Origin: Streptomyces sp. NBC_00247
GTDB lineage: Bacteria; Actinomycetota; Actinomycetes; Streptomycetales; Streptomycetaceae
Direction of reading: 5' to 3'
Assembly (NCBI RefSeq): GCF_036188265.1
Contig: NZ_CP108093.1
Span: 6,849,001-6,913,000 of the forward strand
DNA length: 64,000 nt
Below the pieces are notes generated by a model. That model was not told where the DNA came from, ran no database searches, and saw only the letters and a program-made list of their open reading frames with translations. Position numbers and translations under genes: made by a program. Below, one piece after another: positions 16,155 to 25,900 of this stretch (positions within the stretch are counted from its first letter, which is position 1; each line of letters begins with the position of its first letter).

Positions 16155-18025
16155 CACGCCTCCGGAACGGACGACGGGATCGCGCGTCCCTCGAATTCGC
16201 CGTCCAGATAACGTCGTCGGGTCTCGCGGCGCTGCACCTTTCCGCTCGACGTCTTCGGCAGCGAGCCGCGTCGGACCAGCAGGATCTCGTCCGGCTCCAG
16301 CCGCTGCCCGTCGAGCACGGCGGCCCGCACGCGGTCGCGCAGACCCTCCGCACCCCCGTCGCGCTGGGCACGGCCGTCCGCCTCGACCACCAGCACCAGC
16401 CGCTCGGCCGCACCGTCGTCCACGGAGAACGCCGCCGCGCAGTTCGGCTGGAGCGCCGGGTCGGCGCTCTCCGCCGACACCTCGATGTCCTGGGGATAGT
16501 AGTTGCGGCCCTTGCGGATGATCACGTCCTTCAGGCGGCCGGTCACGAACAGTTCGTCCTCGTGCAGGAAACCGAGGTCGCCGGTTCGCAACCAGGTGCC
16601 CAGGTCCTCCTCGCCCACCAGTCGCGCCCGGAAGGTCCGCAGAGTCTCACCGGGCCTGCCGTGGTAACCGTCCGCGACACAGGGGCCGTTGACCCAGATC
16701 TCCCCCACCGATCCGTCCGGCAGACCGGTCAGCCGCTCCGGGTCCGCGATCCGGACCGTGGTGGTACCGACCGTGGTGCCGCTGCCCACCGCGTGCACCG
16801 TGCGCGCGGAGGAAGCCGGCTCCTCCCGGGGCTCCTGAGGCGCCGCGACCGGTTGGGCGCGGCCCTCGCGCAGCGCCTGGGCCGACAGGACCAGGAGCGT
16901 GGGCTCCCGGTCCTCCCGGCTGCCGGTGGCCTTCAAGGTGTTCTCCGCGAGGCCGTAGCCCGGGCACATCGCGCTCGGCCGGAACCCGGCCGGGGCGAAC
17001 GTCCCGGTGAAGGCGCGGACCGTGTCCCACCGCACCGGCTCGGCCCCGTTCGCCGCTACCCGGAGCGAGGACAGGTCCAGCCCCTCGGCGAGGCCGTTGT
17101 CGGCGGCGTCCCGCACGCACAGCTCGTACGCGAAGCTCGGCGCGGCGGTGTGGCTGCCCCGGAACCGGGAGATCGCCTCCAGCCAGCGCGACGGCCTGCG
17201 GATGAACGCCTCGGGAGCCATCAGATAGGCCGGAATCCCCGCCCACAGCGGCAGGACGACCCCGAACAGCATCCCCATGTCGTGGAAGAGCGGCAGCCAG
17301 TTGACGACGGCGCTGTCCGTACGGCAGGGCCACAGCTGGTCCGTCTCGGCGACGTTGCTGCGGAAGTTCGCGTGGGTGACGCGGACGCCCTTCGGGTCAC
17401 CGGTGGAACCCGAGGTGTACTGGAGCAGGGCGGTGTCGTCAGGACCGGCCGGCGGTCCGGACCACTCGACGCCGGGCGAGCCGTCCGTCGGCCTCTCGGC
17501 CGGTGCGTCGAACGTGTCGGAGGCGACGAGGGTGAGCCCCGCCAGTTCCGGGGACCCGCCGAAGCGCTGCTCCAGATCGCTCTTGACGGCGGCCGTGGTG
17601 AGCACGGTGGCCGTCCCGGCGTCGTCGGCGATGCGCCGCAGCCGTTCCAGGCCGCGCTGCCGCGTCGGCACCTGGACGGGTGCGCCCGCGACACCGGCGT
17701 ACATGCAGGCGAGGAGGGTGGAGACGAACTCCAGGCCGGACGGGTAGAGCAGGACGGCCGCCTTGCCGCGCAGCCCCGCCGCGTCGAGCCTCGCGGCGCG
17801 GGCCCGTGCGGAAATGTCGAGCTGACGGTACGTCAGTGTCTGCTCGGGGTTCTCGCCGTTGCGGAGGAAGACGTAGGCGAGGTCGTCGGGCCGGGTCCGG
17901 GCGCGCAGGCGCAGCACTTCGGGGAGGCTCGGAAGCTCGCCCGTCGTGGCGTCCGGCGCGCCGGAGCCGTACCCGGGGTGACCGGTTGCGTGGAGGGTGG
18001 GGGTCGCGGGGGAGGAAGCGGTCAT
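16154..18025 (-). CDS. Fatty acyl-AMP/acyl-CoA ligase (FAAL/RevS-like)
   Basis: A 623-aa adenylate-forming enzyme. The ATP motif is YTSGSTGDPKGV (about residue 205). The A5-like region C-P-G-Y-G-L-A-E-N-T-L-K, the R-T-G-D-L-G-F motif and the C-terminal catalytic Lys in L-P-K-T-S-S-G-K-V-Q-R-R are present. Overall sequence is FAAL-like, but RevS of reveromycin is FAAL-like and makes acyl-CoA, so the product (acyl-AMP transferred to ACP, or acyl-CoA) cannot be settled here. It overlaps the KAS III start by one base and follows the CCR gene by 157 bases. Likely role: activate a medium-chain acid for reductive carboxylation to an alkylmalonyl-CoA extender. Confidence 0.88.
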   Translation of the reverse strand: MTASSPATPTLHATGHPGYGSGAPDATTGELPSLPEVLRLRARTRPDDLAYVFLRNGENPEQTLTYRQLDISARARAARLDAAGLRGKAAVLLYPSGLEFVSTLLACMYAGVAGAPVQVPTRQRGLERLRRIADDAGTATVLTTAAVKSDLEQRFGGSPELAGLTLVASDTFDAPAERPTDGSPGVEWSGPPAGPDDTALLQYTSGSTGDPKGVRVTHANFRSNVAETDQLWPCRTDSAVVNWLPLFHDMGMLFGVVLPLWAGIPAYLMAPEAFIRRPSRWLEAISRFRGSHTAAPSFAYELCVRDAADNGLAEGLDLSSLRVAANGAEPVRWDTVRAFTGTFAPAGFRPSAMCPGYGLAENTLKATGSREDREPTLLVLSAQALREGRAQPVAAPQEPREEPASSARTVHAVGSGTTVGTTTVRIADPERLTGLPDGSVGEIWVNGPCVADGYHGRPGETLRTFRARLVGEEDLGTWLRTGDLGFLHEDELFVTGRLKDVIIRKGRNYYPQDIEVSAESADPALQPNCAAAFSVDDGAAERLVLVVEADGRAQRDGGAEGLRDRVRAAVLDGQRLEPDEILLVRRGSLPKTSSGKVQRRETRRRYLDGEFEGRAIPSSVPEA

Positions 18026-18097
18026 GGGGTGTCAGGCCTCTCGTCGCTGCGGCGGGTGGGTCGCCGGTGCGTTCGGCTCGGGGCACTCATGGCGGTT

Positions 18098-18168
18098 GCG
18101 GGTGGTGCGGTGCGTGTACGGGCTCGGGTCCGTGTGCCCGGGGTGGAAGCGGGTGGTGCGGTGCGTGT
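18098..18168. repeat. 20-bp direct repeat between CCR and ligase genes
   Basis: GCGGGTGGTGCGGTGCGTGT occurs at 18098-18117 and again at 18149-18168, 51 bp apart, in the 157-bp gap between the CCR stop and the ligase start. No hairpin terminator is evident here. Role unknown: regulatory repeat or slippage product. Confidence 0.8.
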
Positions 18169-18182
18169 CCCGCTCTCCGTGC

Positions 18183-19538
18183 TCACCGGGCGTGAGCGGG
18201 CTGCGGGAAGAGGGGGGAACGCAGCGGACCGAGCCGCTCCTCGCCTATCCGGGCCCGCAGTTGGGGGTCCGTCACGCCGAGACCCGCCTCGGGAGCGAGG
18301 GCGAGGACGCCGACCTTTCCGGTATGGCTGTTCGTCTGCACCAGGCGGGCCGCCTCGCCGACCTCGGCCAGTGGGTACACCTCGGAGAGGACCGGCGCGA
18401 TGCTGCCGAGCTTGAGCAGCCGCATCATCTCCGCCGCCTCGTGGAGGTTCATCCCGTGACTGCCCACGATGCGCTTGAGGTTCATCCAGAAGTACCGGTT
18501 GTCGAAGCTGTGGTCGTAGCCGGTACTCGAACCGCAGGTGACGACCGTGCCGCCGCGTCGCGCGACGATGACCGAGATGCCGAAGGTGGCCCGGCCGACG
18601 TGGTCGAAGACCACGTGCGGGTCCTCACCGAGCTCCGCCCGGATGGCCCGGCCGAGCCGCTTGGCCAACTCCACCGTCCCGGCTCCGGCCGCGGGCTCGC
18701 CGCCGATGCCGATCTCCTCGCGGTTGATCACCACGTCGCAGCCGAGCTTGCGCAACTGCTTTTCCTTGGCTTCGGAGTTGACGACTCCGACCGGGATACC
18801 GCCGCCGTTCTTGACCAGTTGGACGGCGAACGCGCCGAGCCCGCCGGTCGCGCCCCAGATCAGAACGATGTCGCCCTGCTTGATGCGGGCGCCCCGGTCG
18901 CTGACCAGCATGCGGTACGCCGTCCCGCCACAGAGCGGCACGCAGGCGGCTTCCTCCCACGTCAGATGGGCCGGCTTGGGCAGCAACTGGCTGGCCCGTA
19001 CGACGGTGTAGTGCGCGAGACCGCCGAAGTTGGTCTCGTACCCCCAGGCCTTCTGGTCGGCACCGAGCATGCCGTCGGAGTGCGTCACCGGGTCCTGTTC
19101 GTCCACCACCGCGGCGTTGACGGCCACGTGGTCGCCCACCTTCCAGCGCCGGACCCCGGCGCCGGCGCGTACGATCACGCCGGCCGCGTCGGACCCCACG
19201 ACCTGGAACGGCTGGTCGTGACGGGCGTGGTAACCACCGGTGCGGGCGTACCGCTTGAGCGCGTTGAACGTGGAGACCGGCGAGAAGGTCGCCGACCAGA
19301 CGGTGTTGTAGTTGATGGAGCTGGCCATGACCGCGACCAGCACCTCGTCCGGCGCCAGTTCGGGCATCGGCACCCGGTCCACTCTCAACGAGCGGCGTAC
19401 GTCCTTGTCGGCCACGCCGTCGAAGATGCCGACGTCCTCCTGCCGGATGTGGGCGGCCACGAAGTCCTTGGGAACGGGGGCGCGCTCCAGCTCCTCGGGT
19501 GAGGCTCCCCGGAGAACGGCCTCGGTCAGCGAATCCAT
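18183..19538 (-). CDS. ccr: Crotonyl-CoA carboxylase/reductase, predicted broad or long-chain specificity
   Basis: 451-aa zinc-free MDR-family enzyme that reductively carboxylates 2-enoyl-CoA with NADPH and CO2 to alkylmalonyl-CoA. Hallmarks: A-W-G-Y-E-T-N-F-G-G, W-G-A-T-G-G-L-G nucleotide motif and the D-N-R-Y-F-W-M-N-L-K-R-I-V-G-S-H block. Position 164 is Ala where crotonyl-specific enzymes usually have Ile (R-I-W-G-Y-E-T), and 362 is Gly where they have Phe (G-S-H-F-A-N). Both small residues match those I recall for CinF, which makes hexylmalonyl-CoA, so this enzyme probably accepts longer enoyl-CoAs. Strong GGGAGG ribosome binding site. Heads the leftward KAS III-ligase-CCR unit, divergent from the PKS genes. 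Confidence 0.93.
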   Translation of the reverse strand: MDSLTEAVLRGASPEELERAPVPKDFVAAHIRQEDVGIFDGVADKDVRRSLRVDRVPMPELAPDEVLVAVMASSINYNTVWSATFSPVSTFNALKRYARTGGYHARHDQPFQVVGSDAAGVIVRAGAGVRRWKVGDHVAVNAAVVDEQDPVTHSDGMLGADQKAWGYETNFGGLAHYTVVRASQLLPKPAHLTWEEAACVPLCGGTAYRMLVSDRGARIKQGDIVLIWGATGGLGAFAVQLVKNGGGIPVGVVNSEAKEKQLRKLGCDVVINREEIGIGGEPAAGAGTVELAKRLGRAIRAELGEDPHVVFDHVGRATFGISVIVARRGGTVVTCGSSTGYDHSFDNRYFWMNLKRIVGSHGMNLHEAAEMMRLLKLGSIAPVLSEVYPLAEVGEAARLVQTNSHTGKVGVLALAPEAGLGVTDPQLRARIGEERLGPLRSPLFPQPAHAR

Positions 19539-19920
19539 TTCTGATTCCTCCCGGATCGGTGAGTCGGTGAATCGTGAGGCTTTCGCATTGTTTCCATTCG
19601 ACGCTACGGCGGTCCTTTTCCGGAACGGAACCCCTATTCCCCGCGCCCCTAGGGGGTGACCTCCGCAAGGGTGCAGAACAAGGGGTGAGGCGGTGAAACC
19701 CCAGGTGCCGACCGGTTGGTGGGGGTCATAGGGGGAGGCTAGGGGTAGGCGTGGACGGCCTCGGGGGCAAGGATGTGGGAGGCGACACCAGGGTTTCCGG
19801 CGGCCTTCGGAGAAGAATTCCTCGGGCTCATTCCAGCCCGGTCGTCGAATTCCAGGACCGCGGAAAGCGGGACCCGTAGCGCCGGCAACGCTCCGCGCGA
19901 CGATCGAGAAGGGCTCGGCG
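19539..19920. promoter_or_regulatory. Divergent control region between CCR and PKS genes with TAGGGG cluster
   Basis: 382 bp without a gene. Contains CCCCTA at 19631-19636, the palindrome CCCCTAGGGG at 19646-19655, and TAGGGG at 19729 and 19740 (11 bp apart, one helical turn), plus GGGGTGAGG at 19682-19690, which resembles a MalT box. The pathway-specific LAL activator is a MalT relative, so these repeats are candidate activator sites for both divergent operons. Binding is inference. Confidence 0.5.
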
Positions 19921-22900
19921 ATGACGACGACCAGTCAGGGTGCCAACCGCACGGCCGGTGCCGGCCACGGCGGGGGCCGGGCCGTCGCCGTGATCGGGCT
20001 GGCGTGCCGGCTGCCCGGAGCCCTTGGCCCCGACTCCTTCTGGGACCTGCTGAGCAAGGGGGCCGACGCGATCCGTCCGCTCCCGGAGGACCGCCGCCCG
20101 GCGGCCCCGGGCGGGCGGGGGACCGCCGGAAGCTCCGACGAGGATCTGCCCGGCGGTTTCCTGGACGAGGTCGACCACTTCGACCACGCGTTCTTCGGGG
20201 TGTCCCCGCGCGAGGCCGCCGAGATGGACCCCCAGCAGCGTTTGGTCCTCGAACTCGCCTGGGAGGCGCTGGAAGAGGCCGGGATCGTCCCCGGTTCGCT
20301 CGCCGGGACCCCGGTCGGCGTCTACCTGGGGGCGATGGCGTACGACTACGCGCTGCTGCGTCACCGCGAGGACGCCGAGCCGCTCACCCGGCACACCCTG
20401 GCCGGCCTCAACCGGGGCCTGCTCGCCAACCGGGTGTCGTACCACCTCGGGCTTCGTGGCCCCAGCCTGACCGTCGACTCCGCCCAGTCCTCCGCCCTCG
20501 TCTCCCTCCACCTCGCCCACCGGGCCGTCCGGGACGGCGACTGCGACCTCGCGCTGGCCGGCGGGGTCAACCTCAACCTGGCGCCCGACAGCACCTCGGC
20601 CGCCGCCCGCTTCGGCGGACTCTCCCCGGACGGACGCTCGTTCACCTTCGACTCGCGCGCCAACGGGTACGTACGGGGCGAAGGCGGCGGTCTCGTCCTC
20701 CTCAAACCCCTGGACGCGGCCCTCGCGGACGGTGACCGCGTCCACGGTGTGATCCTCGCCAGCGGGGTCAACAACGACGGTGCGACCGAGGCCCTCACCG
20801 TGCCGAGCGCCGATGCCCAGCGGGAGCTGCTGAGGCTGGTGGCGGACGAAGCGGGCATCGACCCGCACGAGGTCCAGTACGTCGAACTGCACGGCACCGG
20901 AACCCCGGTGGGGGACCCGGTGGAAGCCGCCGCGCTCGGTGCCGCCTACGGCGTGGGCCGCGCCGCCGGCTCACCGCTCCTCGTGGGCTCGGTGAAGACC
21001 AACATCGGCCACCTGGAGGGCGCCGCCGGGATCGCCGGCTTCCTCAAGACCGTGCTGAGCCTGAAGAACCGGCGGATTCCGGCGACCCTCAACCACGAGA
21101 CGCCCCACCCGCGTATCCCGCTCGACACCCTGCGCCTGCGGGTCCAGCGCCACCTTGGCCCCTGGCCCCGCCCGGACCGGCGGCTGATCGCCGGGGTGAG
21201 CTCCTTCGGCATGGGCGGGACCAACTGCCACGTCCTGCTGGCCGAACCGCCCACGCCGGTCCGCCCGTCACCCCGAGCCGGAGTCACCACCGCCGCCACC
21301 GCCCGTACCGAGGCCGCGCGTACGGAAGCCGCCGGTACAGCCGCCGCAGGTACGGAAGCCGCCCGTGCGGAAGCCGCCCCTGAGGAATCCGTCCGCGCGG
21401 AGGCCGTCCTGCCCTGGACGCTCTCCGCCGCCGACCCGGCCGCGCTGCGGGCCCAGGCCCGTCGGCTCGCCGCGCACGTACGGGCCGACCCGGACGCCAC
21501 CCCCGACGGTATCGGGCACGCTCTCGCCACCACACGCGCCCTGTTCGACCACCGCGCGGTGGTCCTCGGCACCGACCGTACGAGCCTGCTCGCCGCCCTG
21601 GACGCCGTCGCGGCGGGCCACCGCACCCCCGGCGCGGAGACCGGACGCGCCCGCGCGGCCGGAACCCTCGCGTTCCTCTTCCCCGGCCAGGGAAGCCAGC
21701 GTCCCGGCGCCGGCCTCGGACTCCACCGCACCGTACCCGCCTTCGCCGGGGCGCTGGACGAGGTCTGCTCCCACCTCGACATCCACCTCGAACGACCTCT
21801 GCGCGAGATCCTGTTCGCCGAGCCCGGCACCCCGGAAGCCGCTCTGCTCGACCGCACCGAGTACACCCAGGTCGCGCTCTTCGCCCTCGGTGCGGCTCTC
21901 CACCGGGTGCTCGGGCAACACCTTCCGGAGCCGGACTTCGTACTCGGCCATTCCGTCGGAGGTCTCACCGCCGCGTACGCCGCGGGGGTGCTGTCGCTCG
22001 CCGACGCGGCGGCCCTCGTCGCGGCGCGTGGACGCCTGATGGGCGAGGCCCGGACCGGCGGGGCGATGATCGCGGTGGAGGCCACGGAAGAGGAGACGGC
22101 ACCCGTACTCGCCGACTACGCGGGGCGTCTGGCCCTGGCGGCCGTCAACGGCCCCAGGGCCGTGGTGCTTTCGGGAGACGCCGACGCGGCCGAGGAGGCC
22201 GCCGCACGGTTCGCCGCCCAGGGGCGCCGCACCCGCGCCCTCAAGGTCAGCCACGCTTTCCACTCCCCGCACATGGACGGCGCGGTGGCGGAGTTCCGCC
22301 GGACCGCCTCCGGTCTCGCCTTCCGCCCGCCGACCCTCACCGTGATCTCCGACGCGACCGGGCAGCCGGCCGACCCGGACGAGCTGACCTCCCCCGACTA
22401 CTGGGCCGAGCACCTCCGGCGCCCCGTCCGGTTCCACGACGCCGTGCGTACGCTGACAGCACAAGGGGTGTCGGGCTACCTCGAGTTGGGACCCGGCAAC
22501 GTCCTCACCGCGCTGACCCGCTCCATCCTGGCGGCGGACGGCGACACCACCGCGACCGCGGTACCGCTGCTGCGGCCCGGGACGCCCGAACGGCTCGCCC
22601 TGCTCACCGGACTCGCCGAACTCCACACGACCGGTACGGACGCCGACTGGTCCGGCTTCTTCGGCGGCACCGACCGCACGGAGCGCGCCACCCTGCCCAC
22701 GTACGCGTTCCAGCGCCGGCCCTTCCGGTTCGCCACCGCGGCGCGGGCCGGAACCGCCGCGCCGGACACCGTACGGGACCCGGCCCTCCGTGCCGAAGGC
22801 CGGGACGAGCCCACGCCGGGCCGGGAGCTCCCGCACGTCGGACGCGCGCCGGACACCGCCGCCCGCCCGGATTTCCTCCGGCTGGTGACCGCCGCCGCCA

Positions 22901-25900
22901 CGGAGGTCCTGGGCAGCGCCTCCACGGACGGGCTCGACACGGACCGTACGTTCAAGGCGCTCGGCCTGGATTCCCTCGGTGCCGTGGAGTTCGCCGACCG
23001 CCTCTCCCGCGCGAGCGGGCTCCGGCTGACGCCCACCCTGACCTACGACCACCCCACGCCCCTCGCGCTCGCCCGGCACCTGGAGGCGGAGTCCCGGCGG
23101 GAGGCCGCGCCGGAGGTCGCACGGCCGCCCGGGAGAGCGGCGTCGGACGACGACCCCGTCGCCATCGTCGCCACCGCCGGCCGGTGGCCCGGCGGCGCCG
23201 ACACCCCCGAACAGCTCTGGGACCTGCTGGCCTCGGGCACCGACGCGACCAGCGGCTTCCCGGTCAACCGGGGCTGGCCCGAGGACCTCCACCACCCGGA
23301 CCCCGACCGGCCCGGCGGATCGTACGTCGCACGGGGCGGGTTCCTGCACGACGCCGACCGGTTCGACGCCGACTTCTTCGGCCTGTCGCCCCGCGAGGCC
23401 GAAGCGATGGACCCCCAGCAGCGGCTCCTGCTGGAGACCTCCTGGGAGCTGCTGGAACGGGCCGGGGTGGACGCCGCCGCACTGCGTGGCAGCGGTACCG
23501 GGGTCTTCGTGGGCGCGACCCAGCAGGAGTACGGCCCCCGGCTGCACGAGACCACCGGCGACGGTGCGGGCCACCGGCTCACGGGCGCGACCGTCAGCGT
23601 CGCCTCGGGGCGGATCGCCTACGCCCTCGGCCTGGAGGGCCCGGCGCTCACCGTGGACACCGCCTGCTCGTCGTCCCTGGTGGCGCTCCATCTCGCGGCC
23701 CGGGCGCTGCGCTCGGGCGAATGCGATCTCGCGCTGGCGGGCGGCGTGAGCGTGATGGCCGCACCGGGCATGTTCACCGAGTTCAGCAGGCAGCGCGGTC
23801 TGGCCCCGGACGGGCTCTGCAAACCCTTCGCGGCTGCGGCGGACGGCACCGCCTGGTCGGAGGGGGTGGGGCTCGTCCTGCTCGAACGCCTCTCCGACGC
23901 CCGCCGGAACGGCCACCGGGTGCTCGCCCTGGTCCGGGGGAGCGCGGTGAACTCCGACGGCGCCAGTAACGGTCTGACCGCCCCGAACGGCCCGTCCCAA
24001 CAGCGAGTCATCCGACAGGCCCTCGAATCGGCCGGGTTGACCGCCGCTGACGTCGACGCCGTGGAGGCCCACGGCACCGGCACCACCCTCGGGGACCCCG
24101 TCGAGGCCCAGGCACTGATCCACACCTACGGACAGAACCGCCCCGAGGACCGGCCGCTCCTGATCGGCTCCCTGAAGTCCAGCATCGGCCACACCCAGGC
24201 GGCGGCCGGCATATCGGCGGTCATCAAGATGACCCAGGCCCTCCGCCACGGCTCGCTGCCCGGGACGCTCCACGTCGACCGGCCCACGCCGCACGTCGAC
24301 TGGAGCCGGGGTTCCGTCGAACTCCTCACCCGCGAGACCCCGTGGCCGGCCGTCGGCCGCCCGCGCCGCGCCGCCGTCTCCGCGTTCGGCATCAGCGGTA
24401 CCAACGCCCACCTCATCCTCGAAGAGGCACCCGCCGCCCCGCCACAGCCCGCCCGCACCCCGGCCGCGCCCGGCAGCCCCGTCCCCTGGGTCCTGTCGGC
24501 CCGTACCCCGCAGGCGCTGAGGGACCAGGCCGCCCGACTGGCCGCGCTGCTCGACCATGACGAGGCACCGGAGGGCCCGAGCGCGACCGACCCCGCCGAA
24601 GTGGCGTACGCGCTCGCCCGGAGGCCGTCCTTCGACCACCGGTCCGTGCTGGTGGGCAGGGACCCCGCCGGGCTGCGCGCCGCCGTAAGCGCCCTCGCCC
24701 GGGGCGAGTCGGCCGAGGGAGCAGTACGCGGCCACGCCGCCGCCCACGGCCGGGTCGCCTTCCTCTTCACCGGGCAGGGTAGCCAGCGGGTCGGCATGGG
24801 GCGGGAGTTGTACGCGGACCACCCCGTCTTCGCCGCCTCCTTCGACGCCAACTGCGACGCTCTCGATGTGCACTTGGCAGGGCACGCGTCGGTTCCGCTG
24901 CGCGACGTGATCCACGGCGCCCCGGACGCGCCCGCCGGCCATGGGGGCGAACTGGACCGCACCCTGTACACCCAGCCCGCGCTGTTCGCCCTGGAGGTGG
25001 CGCTCTTCCGGCTGCTGGAGTCCTGGGGCGTGCACCCCGACGTGGTGGCCGGACACTCCGTCGGCGAGATCGCCGCCGCCCACGTCGCCGGAGTGCTCGG
25101 CCTCGGGGACGCCGCCGCGCTCGTCGTCGCTCGCGCCCGCCTGATGCAGGCGCTCCCCGAGGGCGGGGCCATGATCGCCGTCGAGGCCGACGAGGAGGAG
25201 GTGCTGGCCGAACTCGAAGGACTGGCAGACACCGTGGGCATAGCGGCCGTCAACGGCCCCACCGCCAGTGTGATGTCCGGTGAGGAGAAGGAGGTCCTCG
25301 CGGCCGCCGAACGCTTCCGTGCACGTGGCCGCCGCACCAGCCGGCTGCGTACCAGCCACGCCTTCCACTCCCCGCTCATGGACCCGATGACCGGAGAACT
25401 CGGCGAGGTGGCGGAAGGCCTCACCCACCTCCCGCCCCGCATCCCCCTGCTGAGCGCGCTCGACGGCGAACACTTCACCCCCGAACGCCCGCTCATGCCC
25501 GACTACTGGGCGGCGCACGCCCGGGGCCCGGTGCGCTTCCTCGACGTCGCCCGCCGCCTGGAACGCGACAACGTCACCACCTTCCTGGAGCTGGGCCCCG
25601 ACGCCGTCCTCACGGCGCTGACCCAGGAGGCCCTGCTCGGCAATCGTCCCGAGGCCACACCGCCGCCCGCCCTGGCCTCCCTGCTGCGCCGGGGCCGTCC
25701 CGAGCCGGAATCCCTGCTGACCGCGCTCGGCGCCGCCCACACCCGGGGCGCCTCGGTCGACTGGAGCGCCGTCCTCGGCCTCACCGGGCCGAGCCGGGTG
25801 GAGCTGCCCACCTACCCGTTCCAGCGCAGCCGCCACTGGGCGGACGCACCCGGACTCCGCGCCCCCTCCGCCGTACCCGCAGGGGACGACCGGTTCTGGG

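Noticed and set aside
15072..18025. KAS III and ligase as the starter-unit system of the PKS
   Set aside because: The loading module has a KSQ and a malonyl-type AT, which make acetate starter without them; the adjoining CCR favours extender supply. Not fully excluded.
19921..20487. First KS as an ordinary condensing domain
   Set aside because: Active-site Cys is Gln189, so it cannot form the acyl-thioester; it is a decarboxylating KSQ.
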